A stretch of DNA of 13,403 nucleotides from Pseudomonadota bacterium (GTDB lineage Bacteria; Desulfobacterota; Desulfovibrionia; Desulfovibrionales; Desulfomicrobiaceae): NCBI GenBank assembly GCA_023393525.1, contig JAEWKZ010000088.1, positions 1 through 13,403 of the forward strand, given 5' to 3'. The notes under the pieces were generated by a model. That model was not told the origin of the DNA and made no database searches. It saw nothing but the letters and a program-made list of their open reading frames with translations. A program made the translations under genes and the position numbers. Of the stretch, positions 6,667 to 13,403 are shown one piece after another; the stretch's first letter is position 1; each line of letters begins with the position of its first letter.

Positions 6667-9600
6667 AGGGGAAGCATCCAGTGCCACATATTCAAAATCG
6701 TGATGCCGTGCTGCGGGCGCTCCGCGAGGAACTCGTCGGGCCGTGCCCGCTCGGGCAAGAAATCGACTGCTCGCAACCCATTCATCTGGATGACGCGGAG
6801 GCCGCATTTCGGCCGTACCGACAACTCGGTTCCGGCGAGGAGATTCTACAGCGAGACCCGCCCACGAAGCGCTATGGTGTCGGCGTCCTCTATCCGATGG
6901 AGGCACTGGTCGCGCCTGACGAACTCGACACCCAACTTCCTCCGGATCAAGAGGCTACACCCCAGCCGCCAGAAAATGGCAGGGAGACGCTTACGCCTTC
7001 CGCCGTTCATGACTGCGATATAATTGCAACGCGCTCTGAATATCGGCTACCGGAAGCCGATTCGGATGACTTCGATCTTTCGTCCGCCAATACTTACAAA
7101 CCCAGCAGCATGGCTGTAAGTCTTTTGGTACATCTGCCACAGGGAGCAGTGCTTAGCATAGTGGCATCGGGCGGCCGTTACGCTCTCCGACCGGTGATGC
7201 TGCTCGGGCGCGAAAGGGAGTGGTGGCTTCGGTCAGCTGTCAGGCTTGAAAGCCACTTCCACCGCGAAGATTTCCCCGCCACAAATGCTTACGTCAATGC
7301 CCGTAATCCAATACGGATGAACGTCGAGAACCTTAATATACGCATTGAAGTCTTCGCGAGGCCCCACCAGTCCCGGCCGGACGAGTTCCTCATTACGGTA
7401 TGCCTGGTTAACCGACAACCTGTCGGCACCCGCCTAGATTTGCTGTCCATGTTCCAATCCAGGATCGAGATTCGTTTGAAACCCGGTTCACTCGGCACCA
7501 TCCTCCCTTACCCAACAGCGGAACCGCTGGACAGCGAAGAGCGCTCACAGGAGCTCCTGTACCGCGACAAACTCACATTCGCAGTAGGTCATGGGTGCGC
7601 AGCGGACTGGACACGCAGCTCAACAACCTCCGCTGAGAGCGTTTCGGCCGAAAGCCTACCGGTCTTTGAAGCACCAAGCACCACGCCGGATATTCGCTCT
7701 AACAACGGCCAGCCGCTTGTCGCTTCCATGCGATTGCTATCCGGGATTGACCCGGACTCCGATGGCACCGACCAGCTTGAAGCCATTGTCAGCGAATACG
7801 AAGCTTGGATCTCGGCACAACAGGAGCGCATCCCTGGCTTGAGCGCACGGCTGCGAATAACCGCCGAAATCCACTTAGAGCAATGCGCTGAAGCGGCCCT
7901 ACGCATGCGCGATGGTCTGTCACTGCTAGCAACCAGCCCACAAGTGCGGCGCGCCTTCCAGCTTGCCAACCTCGCAATGGTGACGCAACAAGTGAGGTCT
8001 AGGCGCGAAGCCCGGACCGCAACTTTCGACCATGACAATTTGACACTCCAATTCGCAGAGCCTTACGAAACACTCGACTTGAATTCGGACCACGCTCGGA
8101 GATGCGAGTGGCGTGCATTTCAGATTGCATTCATACTCGCCTCCCTGCGGTCAACGGCGGAAGCAGAAGATAGAGACCGCGAACGTGTCGAGCTTATCTG
8201 GTTCCCGACAGGCGGCGGTAAGACCGAGGCATACTTGGGACTGGCCGCATTCTGCACCTTCCTGCGCAGGATGCGAAACCATACCGACACTGGGGTTCAG
8301 ACACTGATGCGGTATACCCTCCGCCTGCTCACCGCACAGCAGTTCCAACGTGCCTCCCGGCTGATCTGTGCAATGGAATATGTGCGGCGGCAAAATGTCC
8401 GGGAACTGGGCGAGACCGAAATCTCAATCGGCATCTGGCTTGGCAACTCCACAACGCCAAACACGCGGGAAGAAGCCCGATCCGTCCTTCGCAGCCTTCA
8501 ACACGGCGATGGGCGGGAACAGAACAAATTCGTCCTGGATCGTTGCCCGTGGTGCGGTGCTGAAATGGGGCCCGTGAACCTCAGCGCTGGCCGCGGGAGA
8601 GGCCGCCGGGGAGGGGTTCCCCGCGTCATCGGTTATGAAAGCCGCGACAGCACCGTCGCCTACGTCTGTCCCGATAGGCGATGCGAGTTCCATAGATTGC
8701 TCCCGCTATATGTCATTGACGAGGACATTTATCAGAAGCGGCCGGATCTTGTCATCGGCACCGTAGACAAGTTCGCCATGCTTGCCTGGAAGCCCCAAGC
8801 TCGTGCGCTCTTTGGCATTTCAGAGAATGGGACGAGAGTCTACTCACCGCCTGGTCTCATCATCCAGGATGAGCTACACCTCATATCCGGCCCACTGGGG
8901 TCGATGGTTGGCCTCTACGAACCGGTTATTGAAGAGTTGTGTACTGACCGTCGGGAGCAGCAAATAGTCAAACCGAAGATCGTCAGTTCCACGGCAACAA
9001 TTCGCAGTTATGCAGAGCAGGTGCAGGGCCTCTACGCACGAAATCGCACAAGCCTATTCCCGCCGCCTGGTCTGGACGCCGATGACTCGTTCTTTGCACG
9101 AGTTGCGCGCCGGGCCGATGGCTCCCTTGAACGCGGTCGCATTTTCGTCGGTGTGCACGCACCTGGACTCGGGTCGCTCCAAACGGTTCAAGTCCGAACA
9201 TTTTCAGCCTTGCTACAAGCCCCACAACCAATGGCAGCAGCTGACCGTGATCCGTGGTGGACGCTACTACTATTTTTCAACAGCTTGCGCGAACTTGGGA
9301 CGACTCTCACGCTGTTCCAGTCAGATATTCCGGATTTGCTCAGGGGCGCGCTCAGAAAACGCCTTGGCATCATCACCCTAGATGTCCGTCAGCTCAGGAA
9401 GATACTCGAACTGACCGGCCGTTTGCCGGGCGACGAGGTGCCAAAGGCCATATCTGCCTTGGAAGTCCCAACCGTCTCGCAGCATGGTCAGGCCGTCGAT
9501 GTCTGCCTTGCATCCAACATTATAGAGGTAGGCGTCGATATTGACCGGCTCTCGCTAATGGCGGTTGTCGGCCAGCCGAAAACAACTTCGCAATACATTC

Positions 9601-10172
9601 AGGTAACGGGACGTGTTGGCCGCAAGTCTGACCGACCAGGTCTCGTGGTGACGATTTACTCGGCTTCAAAGCCCCGCGACCGCTCACACTTCGAGAAGTT
9701 TCGCAGCTACCATGAGCGACTCTACGCACAGGTGGAGCCGACCAGCGTGACGCCATTCTCGCGACCGGCACTCGACCGTGCAGCCCATGCGGTCATTGCA
9801 AGCTATGTGCGGCAACTCGGCGATTCCGACCAAGCCGAAAGCCCTTACCCATTCCCTACAACGCTAGTCGATGCAGTATCGCACCTCCTCGACCAGCGGG
9901 CAGCATCAGTTGACCCCGATGAACTCGTAGCCCTACGCCGTATTATCCAGCGACGCGGCGAAGAGTGGCAACGCTGGCAGCGGCTGAAATGGGACGGAGC
10001 CATCTATGCCGAGGACATGCCTCTAATGAGGCCGGCCGGCACGTATGTTACGCCGGAGAATGCCCGCGTTTCTTGGGCAACGCCGCAGTCCTTGCGAAAT
10101 GTGGACGCTGAATGCCAGGTCGAAATCACGCAGCTTTACATGCTCGAAGAAGAGGAGATCGACGATGCCTAG
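6663..10172 (+). CDS. drmA: DISARM helicase DrmA
   Basis: This 1169-residue superfamily 2 helicase fits the DrmA/YprA group. Residues 1-480 are a large N-terminal region with beta-rich and helical parts. Motif I is 'WFPTGGGKTEAYLGLAAF' (513-530), followed by 'MRYTLRLLTAQQFQRASRLI' (549-568), a block I associate with DrmA. A four-cysteine cluster follows (C628, C631, C669, C674), then Walker B 'LIIQDELHLISGP' (732-744), motif III 'VSSTATIRSYAEQ' (774-786), 'NIIEVGVDIDRL' (952-963) and motif VI 'QYIQVTGRVGRKSDRPG' (977-993). It is an ATP-driven DNA translocase thought to act with DrmB to recognise foreign DNA. The ATG at 6663 overlaps the previous stop. A GTG at 6681 has a much better ribosome binding site and may be the real start, giving 1163 residues. 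The 3' end overlaps drmB by 8 bases. Confidence 0.92.
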   Translation: MKGKHPVPHIQNRDAVLRALREELVGPCPLGQEIDCSQPIHLDDAEAAFRPYRQLGSGEEILQRDPPTKRYGVGVLYPMEALVAPDELDTQLPPDQEATPQPPENGRETLTPSAVHDCDIIATRSEYRLPEADSDDFDLSSANTYKPSSMAVSLLVHLPQGAVLSIVASGGRYALRPVMLLGREREWWLRSAVRLESHFHREDFPATNAYVNARNPIRMNVENLNIRIEVFARPHQSRPDEFLITVCLVNRQPVGTRLDLLSMFQSRIEIRLKPGSLGTILPYPTAEPLDSEERSQELLYRDKLTFAVGHGCAADWTRSSTTSAESVSAESLPVFEAPSTTPDIRSNNGQPLVASMRLLSGIDPDSDGTDQLEAIVSEYEAWISAQQERIPGLSARLRITAEIHLEQCAEAALRMRDGLSLLATSPQVRRAFQLANLAMVTQQVRSRREARTATFDHDNLTLQFAEPYETLDLNSDHARRCEWRAFQIAFILASLRSTAEAEDRDRERVELIWFPTGGGKTEAYLGLAAFCTFLRRMRNHTDTGVQTLMRYTLRLLTAQQFQRASRLICAMEYVRRQNVRELGETEISIGIWLGNSTTPNTREEARSVLRSLQHGDGREQNKFVLDRCPWCGAEMGPVNLSAGRGRGRRGGVPRVIGYESRDSTVAYVCPDRRCEFHRLLPLYVIDEDIYQKRPDLVIGTVDKFAMLAWKPQARALFGISENGTRVYSPPGLIIQDELHLISGPLGSMVGLYEPVIEELCTDRREQQIVKPKIVSSTATIRSYAEQVQGLYARNRTSLFPPPGLDADDSFFARVARRADGSLERGRIFVGVHAPGLGSLQTVQVRTFSALLQAPQPMAAADRDPWWTLLLFFNSLRELGTTLTLFQSDIPDLLRGALRKRLGIITLDVRQLRKILELTGRLPGDEVPKAISALEVPTVSQHGQAVDVCLASNIIEVGVDIDRLSLMAVVGQPKTTSQYIQVTGRVGRKSDRPGLVVTIYSASKPRDRSHFEKFRSYHERLYAQVEPTSVTPFSRPALDRAAHAVIASYVRQLGDSDQAESPYPFPTTLVDAVSHLLDQRAASVDPDELVALRRIIQRRGEEWQRWQRLKWDGAIYAEDMPLMRPAGTYVTPENARVSWATPQSLRNVDAECQVEITQLYMLEEEEIDDA
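6667..6672 (+). promoter_or_regulatory. Strong Shine-Dalgarno inside the drmA 5' end, suggesting a GTG start at 6681
   Basis: AGGGGA lies eight bases before the in-frame GTG at 6681. The ATG at 6663 has no purine-rich site upstream ('gcaaacaaca') and would depend on reinitiation from the overlapping stop. Confidence 0.5.
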
Positions 10173-12057
10173 AGGACCGGTTCGGCGTGGCCAACTCATT
10201 TCACCCTTCGGTCCCGGCGCAATGATGATTTTGCCAGACGGCGTCTCTGTCATTTGCGGCGGACTTGACCACTGGTTCAAGCATGAATCCGGTGGCACCG
10301 AAAACATCGACCAACGGGAATACCAAGTTGATGAATGGCGACTTGCAGCGCGCCTCAACGTCAACCATTTCTACCTCCCTCCAGATCACAGACGAGTGCG
10401 CCGTGGCGCCCCTCAGACCAATGGTTATTTGACAGTACCTTTCCTGCGGTTTCCACAGTGGCACTACTGCACTCGCTGCGGATTAATGCGTAAAATTCCT
10501 TTAGTGACGCGGGGGAGAATCAGATGCGCGGAATGCGAATCACGAGGGTATACGAGGTTCATTGTCCAGGTTCCCTTCGTCGCCATGTGCGACGCGGGGC
10601 ACATTCAGGACTTCCCATGGGTCGAGTGGGTTTACGGGACTGCAAACCCTCCACAGGATCCGCCCCCAATGCGACTCGTTTCAACCGGCGGTATGACGCT
10701 GGCTGGGCAATGGGTGAAGGTAGACGGCGGCCCGGAGCGGTCACTTGCCGCTATCACCAATGCCAGTCCAGACGGCAATGAAACGGACTTAAGCCGACTG
10801 CTTGACAGTAGTAGGGCTCCATTCTTGTGCTCCGGACATCGCCCGTGGCTGGGCACCGAAGAAGGAGAAGGATGCGGAAGACCGCTTAGAGGCACACTAC
10901 GGAGCGCTGCAAACGTTTATTTCGCGCAAATCCATACCTCAATTTACCTCCCCCGAAGTGAAGACACTACTGTCGCCGAAGCCATCTCGCTGCTGGAGCA
11001 ACCACCTCTCAGCACATTCCTAACCATTTTGACTGGCGCAGGTGGATGCCCCACGCCTGCACAACTGAGGCAATTGTACCGGGAACTCGTCAGCACGTTC
11101 ACTGACATCCAGCTTGAGCAGGCGATCACAACGGTATGCGGTGAAGACAGATCGGAACAGCAACAACAAACGGCAGGTGACGACCTTGAGACGGAATTTC
11201 GGCGGCAGGAATTCGACACACTAATCGCGGCTGCCGACTTTGACCAACTTGTTTTGAGGCCCACCGATCTCAGACAGTACGACTCGCAGTTTTCGCAGTT
11301 CTTTTCGCACATCACGCTCGTCCACAAATTGCGAGAAACACGGGCACTTAGTGGCTTTACTCGTGTCTTTGCTGAAACTGATCGCGACCTCGCACGACTG
11401 CAAGCAATGCTGCGCCTCAACCCGCCTGAAGAGATGTGGTTACCAGCATACACGGTATTCGGCGAAGGGATATTCCTGACCCTCAACGAACAACGATTGC
11501 GGCAATGGGAAGCGTTGCCGGAAATCCAGAACCGTGTGGCGTCTCTTGTTGCAAGATACCTAGCTCTCCGTCAAACTCGGCATCTTCGCGATCGTCAAAT
11601 CGGTGCTCGGTACGTTCTGCTGCACACGCTTGCGCACTTGCTCATCAACCGCCTTACCTATGAATGCGGCTACAGTTCGGCGTCACTCAGGGAGCGGCTT
11701 TACGTTTCAGAGAATCCCACCGCTCCAATGGCGGGGGTCCTGATTTACACTGCGGCCGGAGATGCCGAAGGCACGCTCGGCGGGCTGGTACGCATGGGCA
11801 AGCCTGAAAGGCTGGAACCGCTCCTAAACCGTGCGCTCACAGGGGCAAGATGGTGCTCAGCCGACCCTGTATGCATGGAAATGGGCCAAAGCGGGGGACA
11901 AGGGCCAGGTTCGTTGAATCTTGCCGCCTGCCACGGTTGCTGTCTCATACCGGAGACTGCGTGCGAGGAATTCAATCGGCTTCTAGACAGAGGCCTCGTT
12001 ATTGGCACCTTTGACACCCCCACAATAGGATTCTTCAATCAAGCCACTGAGGGCTAG
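10165..12057 (+). CDS. drmB: DISARM protein DrmB with C-terminal DUF1998 region
   Basis: This 630-residue partner of DrmA begins with the 'RRGQLISPFGPGAMMIL' block (7-23) typical of DrmB. The ATG at 10165 is preceded by GAGGAG (10152-10157). An in-frame ATG at 10045 lies deep in drmA, has no such site and is rejected. A zinc-ribbon-like set C102-x2-C105 and C121-x2-C124 is followed by 'VPFVAMCDAGHIQDFPW' (136-152). The C-terminal DUF1998 region has 'YVLLHTLAHLLINRL' (483-497), 'GVLIYTAAGDAEGTLGGL' (524-541), and a cysteine cluster C564, C570, C589, C592, C593 and C600 within 'LNLAACHGCCLIPETACEE'. In YprA-type helicases DUF1998 is often fused to the helicase; in DISARM it is this separate subunit. 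The stop codon directly abuts the methyltransferase ATG. Confidence 0.92.
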   Translation: MPRGPVRRGQLISPFGPGAMMILPDGVSVICGGLDHWFKHESGGTENIDQREYQVDEWRLAARLNVNHFYLPPDHRRVRRGAPQTNGYLTVPFLRFPQWHYCTRCGLMRKIPLVTRGRIRCAECESRGYTRFIVQVPFVAMCDAGHIQDFPWVEWVYGTANPPQDPPPMRLVSTGGMTLAGQWVKVDGGPERSLAAITNASPDGNETDLSRLLDSSRAPFLCSGHRPWLGTEEGEGCGRPLRGTLRSAANVYFAQIHTSIYLPRSEDTTVAEAISLLEQPPLSTFLTILTGAGGCPTPAQLRQLYRELVSTFTDIQLEQAITTVCGEDRSEQQQQTAGDDLETEFRRQEFDTLIAAADFDQLVLRPTDLRQYDSQFSQFFSHITLVHKLRETRALSGFTRVFAETDRDLARLQAMLRLNPPEEMWLPAYTVFGEGIFLTLNEQRLRQWEALPEIQNRVASLVARYLALRQTRHLRDRQIGARYVLLHTLAHLLINRLTYECGYSSASLRERLYVSENPTAPMAGVLIYTAAGDAEGTLGGLVRMGKPERLEPLLNRALTGARWCSADPVCMEMGQSGGQGPGSLNLAACHGCCLIPETACEEFNRLLDRGLVIGTFDTPTIGFFNQATEG

Positions 12058-13170
12058 ATGGCAATTCCAATTATTTCGTTTTTTACTGGAGGAGGTTTCT
12101 TCGACCTCGGGTTCAAACAGGCTGGTTTCTCTATCTATTGGACTAACGAGAATAACCCAGCATTTATAAAAGGTTACCAATTTGGCATGTCGTCATGGTT
12201 ATCCTCGTTGAACAATAATCGCGATGTATGCATCGAAATCTCCAACACAGACAGTGTATGCAATTTGTCCGCTACGAATGTACTTGAGGAAGCGTTTTCT
12301 GGGCAGCGACCGGTAATTTTTGGGGTTATCGGAGGCCCTCCCTGCCCTGACTTCAGCACTGGAGGAACCCACGCCGGCGGAAATGGCTCCAATGGCAAAC
12401 TCACAAGCGTGTATGTTAACATGCTATGCAACTTGAAACCGTCATTCTTTGTGATGGAAAACGTGCCTGGACTTTATCGCTACCATAAGCACCGCGAATT
12501 CCTCAAACACAAAATTCTCCAGTTGCAAGAACATGGTTATACCGTGGACTACAAAATCCTCAACGCACTGGAACTCGGCGTGCCGCAAGACCGAGAAAGA
12601 CTCTTTGTCGTCGGATTCAAGAAGTCGCTCGCCGAGATCGCAATCGAACGAAAACTTGCCGCGGATGAGCATGGCTGGTTTCTGTGGCCGGAAATCACTT
12701 CCTATAATGGTGCAAAACAACTCGCATGGCCGAAGATGATAACTTTTGGCAAGCATCCTGCCAAACCGGCGGAAGTTCCTATCGAGTTAACGGTATACCC
12801 AGCTCTTCTTGGTAACGGCGACCCAGAGAAGATTCCAAATGGGAAGGATTACTTCAACCCATACTCCAGGAAGTTTATAGAAGTCGAAGAAGGCGACGTG
12901 TCACGCAAGTCGTTCAAGAGGCTTCACCGTTATCGCTTCAGTCCTACCGCGTGGTACGGGAACCAAGAGGTCCATCTGCACCCTTGGAAAGCTAGGCGAT
13001 TATCGGTACGCGAAGCGCTTCGAATTCAAACTGTCCCGGATGAATACGTTTTGCCTGAAAGCATGTCACTTTCGGCAAAATTTAAGATGACCTGCAATGG
13101 CGTGCCGTGCGTAATGGCATATCACCTCGCAGGCGCTGTTCAGAGCTTTATCAACAAATTCCTGCAATAG
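12058..13170 (+). CDS. drmMII: DNA cytosine-C5 methyltransferase, DrmMII-like
   Basis: This 370-residue enzyme transfers a methyl group from S-adenosylmethionine to carbon 5 of cytosine. Motifs appear in normal order: motif I 'SFFTGGGFFDLGF' (7-19), motif IV 'GGPPCPDFSTGG' (92-103) with catalytic Cys96, motif VI 'VMENVPGL' (132-139), motif VIII 'QDRERLFVVG' (177-186), motif IX 'RRLSVREALRIQTVPDEY' (313-330) and motif X 'GVPCVMAYHLAGAV' (348-361). The variable target-recognition segment is roughly 187-305, and its target site cannot be read from sequence. Motif I has Ser where most relatives have Asp before Leu/Phe-Phe. In class 2 DISARM the equivalent enzyme marks host DNA as self. The ATG touches the drmB stop, with GAGGG (12049-12053) as ribosome binding site. 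No restriction endonuclease is paired next to it. Confidence 0.93.
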   Translation: MAIPIISFFTGGGFFDLGFKQAGFSIYWTNENNPAFIKGYQFGMSSWLSSLNNNRDVCIEISNTDSVCNLSATNVLEEAFSGQRPVIFGVIGGPPCPDFSTGGTHAGGNGSNGKLTSVYVNMLCNLKPSFFVMENVPGLYRYHKHREFLKHKILQLQEHGYTVDYKILNALELGVPQDRERLFVVGFKKSLAEIAIERKLAADEHGWFLWPEITSYNGAKQLAWPKMITFGKHPAKPAEVPIELTVYPALLGNGDPEKIPNGKDYFNPYSRKFIEVEEGDVSRKSFKRLHRYRFSPTAWYGNQEVHLHPWKARRLSVREALRIQTVPDEYVLPESMSLSAKFKMTCNGVPCVMAYHLAGAVQSFINKFLQ

Positions 13171-13200
13171 GAGTGAAATAAGGTTACAGACAACTTGTAG

Positions 13201-13237
13201 CTTGGGTCTTTGTTGCGCCTGCGTCTCTGAGACCAAG
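13201..13237 (+). other. Weak stem-loop downstream of the operon
   Basis: CTTGGGTCT (13201-13209) can pair with AGACCAAG (13230-13237) apart from one bulged G, and a short GTCTC/GAGAC palindrome lies inside it. No T-run follows immediately, so it is not a typical rho-independent terminator. It is the only candidate for ending the operon transcript before the insertion sequence. An AT-only palindrome, AATAAT-TG-ATTATT, follows at 13248-13261. Confidence 0.25.
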
Positions 13238-13323
13238 AGTATTCTGAAATAATTGATTATTTGTTTCAAAAAGGGCATTTTTTTGGTTCATCCGGCTGGA
13301 GCGTACTTTTGACAAAATGAAAG

Positions 13324-13382
13324 GACATGGGGTTCATCAAGTTTTCACGCCAATGAAAACCAAGAGGATGAACCGCCATGTC
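13324..13382 (+). promoter_or_regulatory. Two-tier hairpin covering the transposase start codon
   Basis: GACATGG-GGTTCATC (13324-13338) pairs with GATGAACC-G-CCATGTC (13367-13382): 15 base pairs with a single bulged G. Inside its loop GTTTTCA (13341-13347) pairs with TGAAAAC (13354-13360), a further 7 pairs with a six-base loop. The ATG at 13378-13380 lies in the outer 3' arm and the AAGAGGA ribosome binding site (13362-13368) touches the inner edge. A transcript reading in from outside would hide the start codon. A TTGACA at 13309-13314 could be the -35 of an internal promoter whose RNA would begin after the 5' arm. Confidence 0.7.
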
Positions 13383-13403
13383 CACGAGCTTCTTGTACCA
13401 TGC
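13378..13403 (+). CDS. Transposase, N-terminal end only (3' end outside the window)
   Basis: Only nine residues are visible, M-S-T-S-F-L-Y-H-A. From memory this is a common start of ISL3-family transposases ('MSTSxLYHAFG'), enzymes that cut and rejoin DNA at the ends of the insertion sequence. The AAGAGGA ribosome binding site at 13362-13368 lies 9 bases upstream of the ATG. The call depends on very short sequence plus the repeat structure upstream. Confidence 0.5.

Larger units (their letters stand above)
13285..13403 (+). mobile_element. Left end of an insertion sequence, probably ISL3 family (cut by window edge)
   Basis: The last 120 bases carry the 5' start of a transposase-like gene preceded by repeated GGTTCATC motifs: GGTTCATCC at 13285-13293, GGTTCATC at 13331-13338, and the inverted GGATGAACC at 13366-13374. 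The exact left tip is uncertain. It could be GGTTCATCC at 13285 or GGGCATT at 13273. The 8 bases before 13285 are ATTTTTTT, which could be a target duplication, but the right end is not in view to test this. Family assignment rests on the first nine transposase residues and is tentative. Confidence 0.5.

Noticed and set aside
10045..10164. Longer N-terminus for DrmB starting at the ATG at 10045
   Set aside because: It would lie entirely within drmA, has no ribosome binding site, and the conserved DrmB start ('RRGQLISPFGPGA') follows the ATG at 10165, which has GAGGAG at good spacing.
11032..11486. Minus-strand frame opposite drmB (part of a 180-aa frame)
   Set aside because: Ser/Cys/Val-rich antisense of a well-conserved gene, with no domain or start context.
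1..13403. CRISPR arrays, tRNA or rRNA genes
   Set aside because: No regularly spaced repeats and no cloverleaf or rRNA-like sequence were seen in the intergenic stretches.

Overview
The window is bacterial: closely packed genes, Shine-Dalgarno sites, ATG and GTG starts, moderately high GC. The 27-residue ankyrin-like repeat protein at the left edge and the 'MSTSFLYHA' transposase start at the right edge remind me of Desulfovibrio-type Deltaproteobacteria. That is a weak guess from memory, not a demonstrated assignment.

Layout. (1) 9-593 (+): a small ankyrin-like repeat protein, probably a resident gene. (2) 793-1734 (+): an HNH endonuclease whose N-terminal half resembles the sulfur-binding domain of type IV enzymes that cut phosphorothioated DNA. 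(3) 1735-2345: about 600 bases with no convincing gene. It is AT-rich at first, has one promoter-like sequence, and carries two overlapping open frames on opposite strands that look like gene fragments. (4) 2346-13170 (+): six genes with junctions of ATGA overlap, 2-nt gap, ATGA overlap, 8-nt overlap and 0-nt gap, so very probably one translationally coupled operon. (5) 13285-13403: the left end of an insertion sequence, probably ISL3 family, cut by the window edge, with a strong hairpin over the transposase start codon.

The operon is a DISARM-like anti-phage system. It encodes a DrmA-type superfamily 2 helicase (1169 aa), a DrmB protein with a C-terminal DUF1998 region (630 aa) and a cytosine-C5 DNA methyltransferase (370 aa, DrmMII-like), the core of class 2 DISARM. 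It departs from the described systems in three ways. No PLD-family DrmC gene is visible. A 578-aa fusion of a NERD nuclease domain and a UvrD-like superfamily 1 helicase sits directly upstream of drmA. Two unrecognised proteins (334 and 526 aa) lead the operon, and together they may take the place of DrmE.

Working model (inference): the methyltransferase marks host DNA, DrmA and DrmB sense or load onto unmodified incoming DNA, and the NERD-UvrD protein unwinds and cuts it. The adjacent HNH enzyme would make the locus a small defence island between a resident gene and an insertion sequence.
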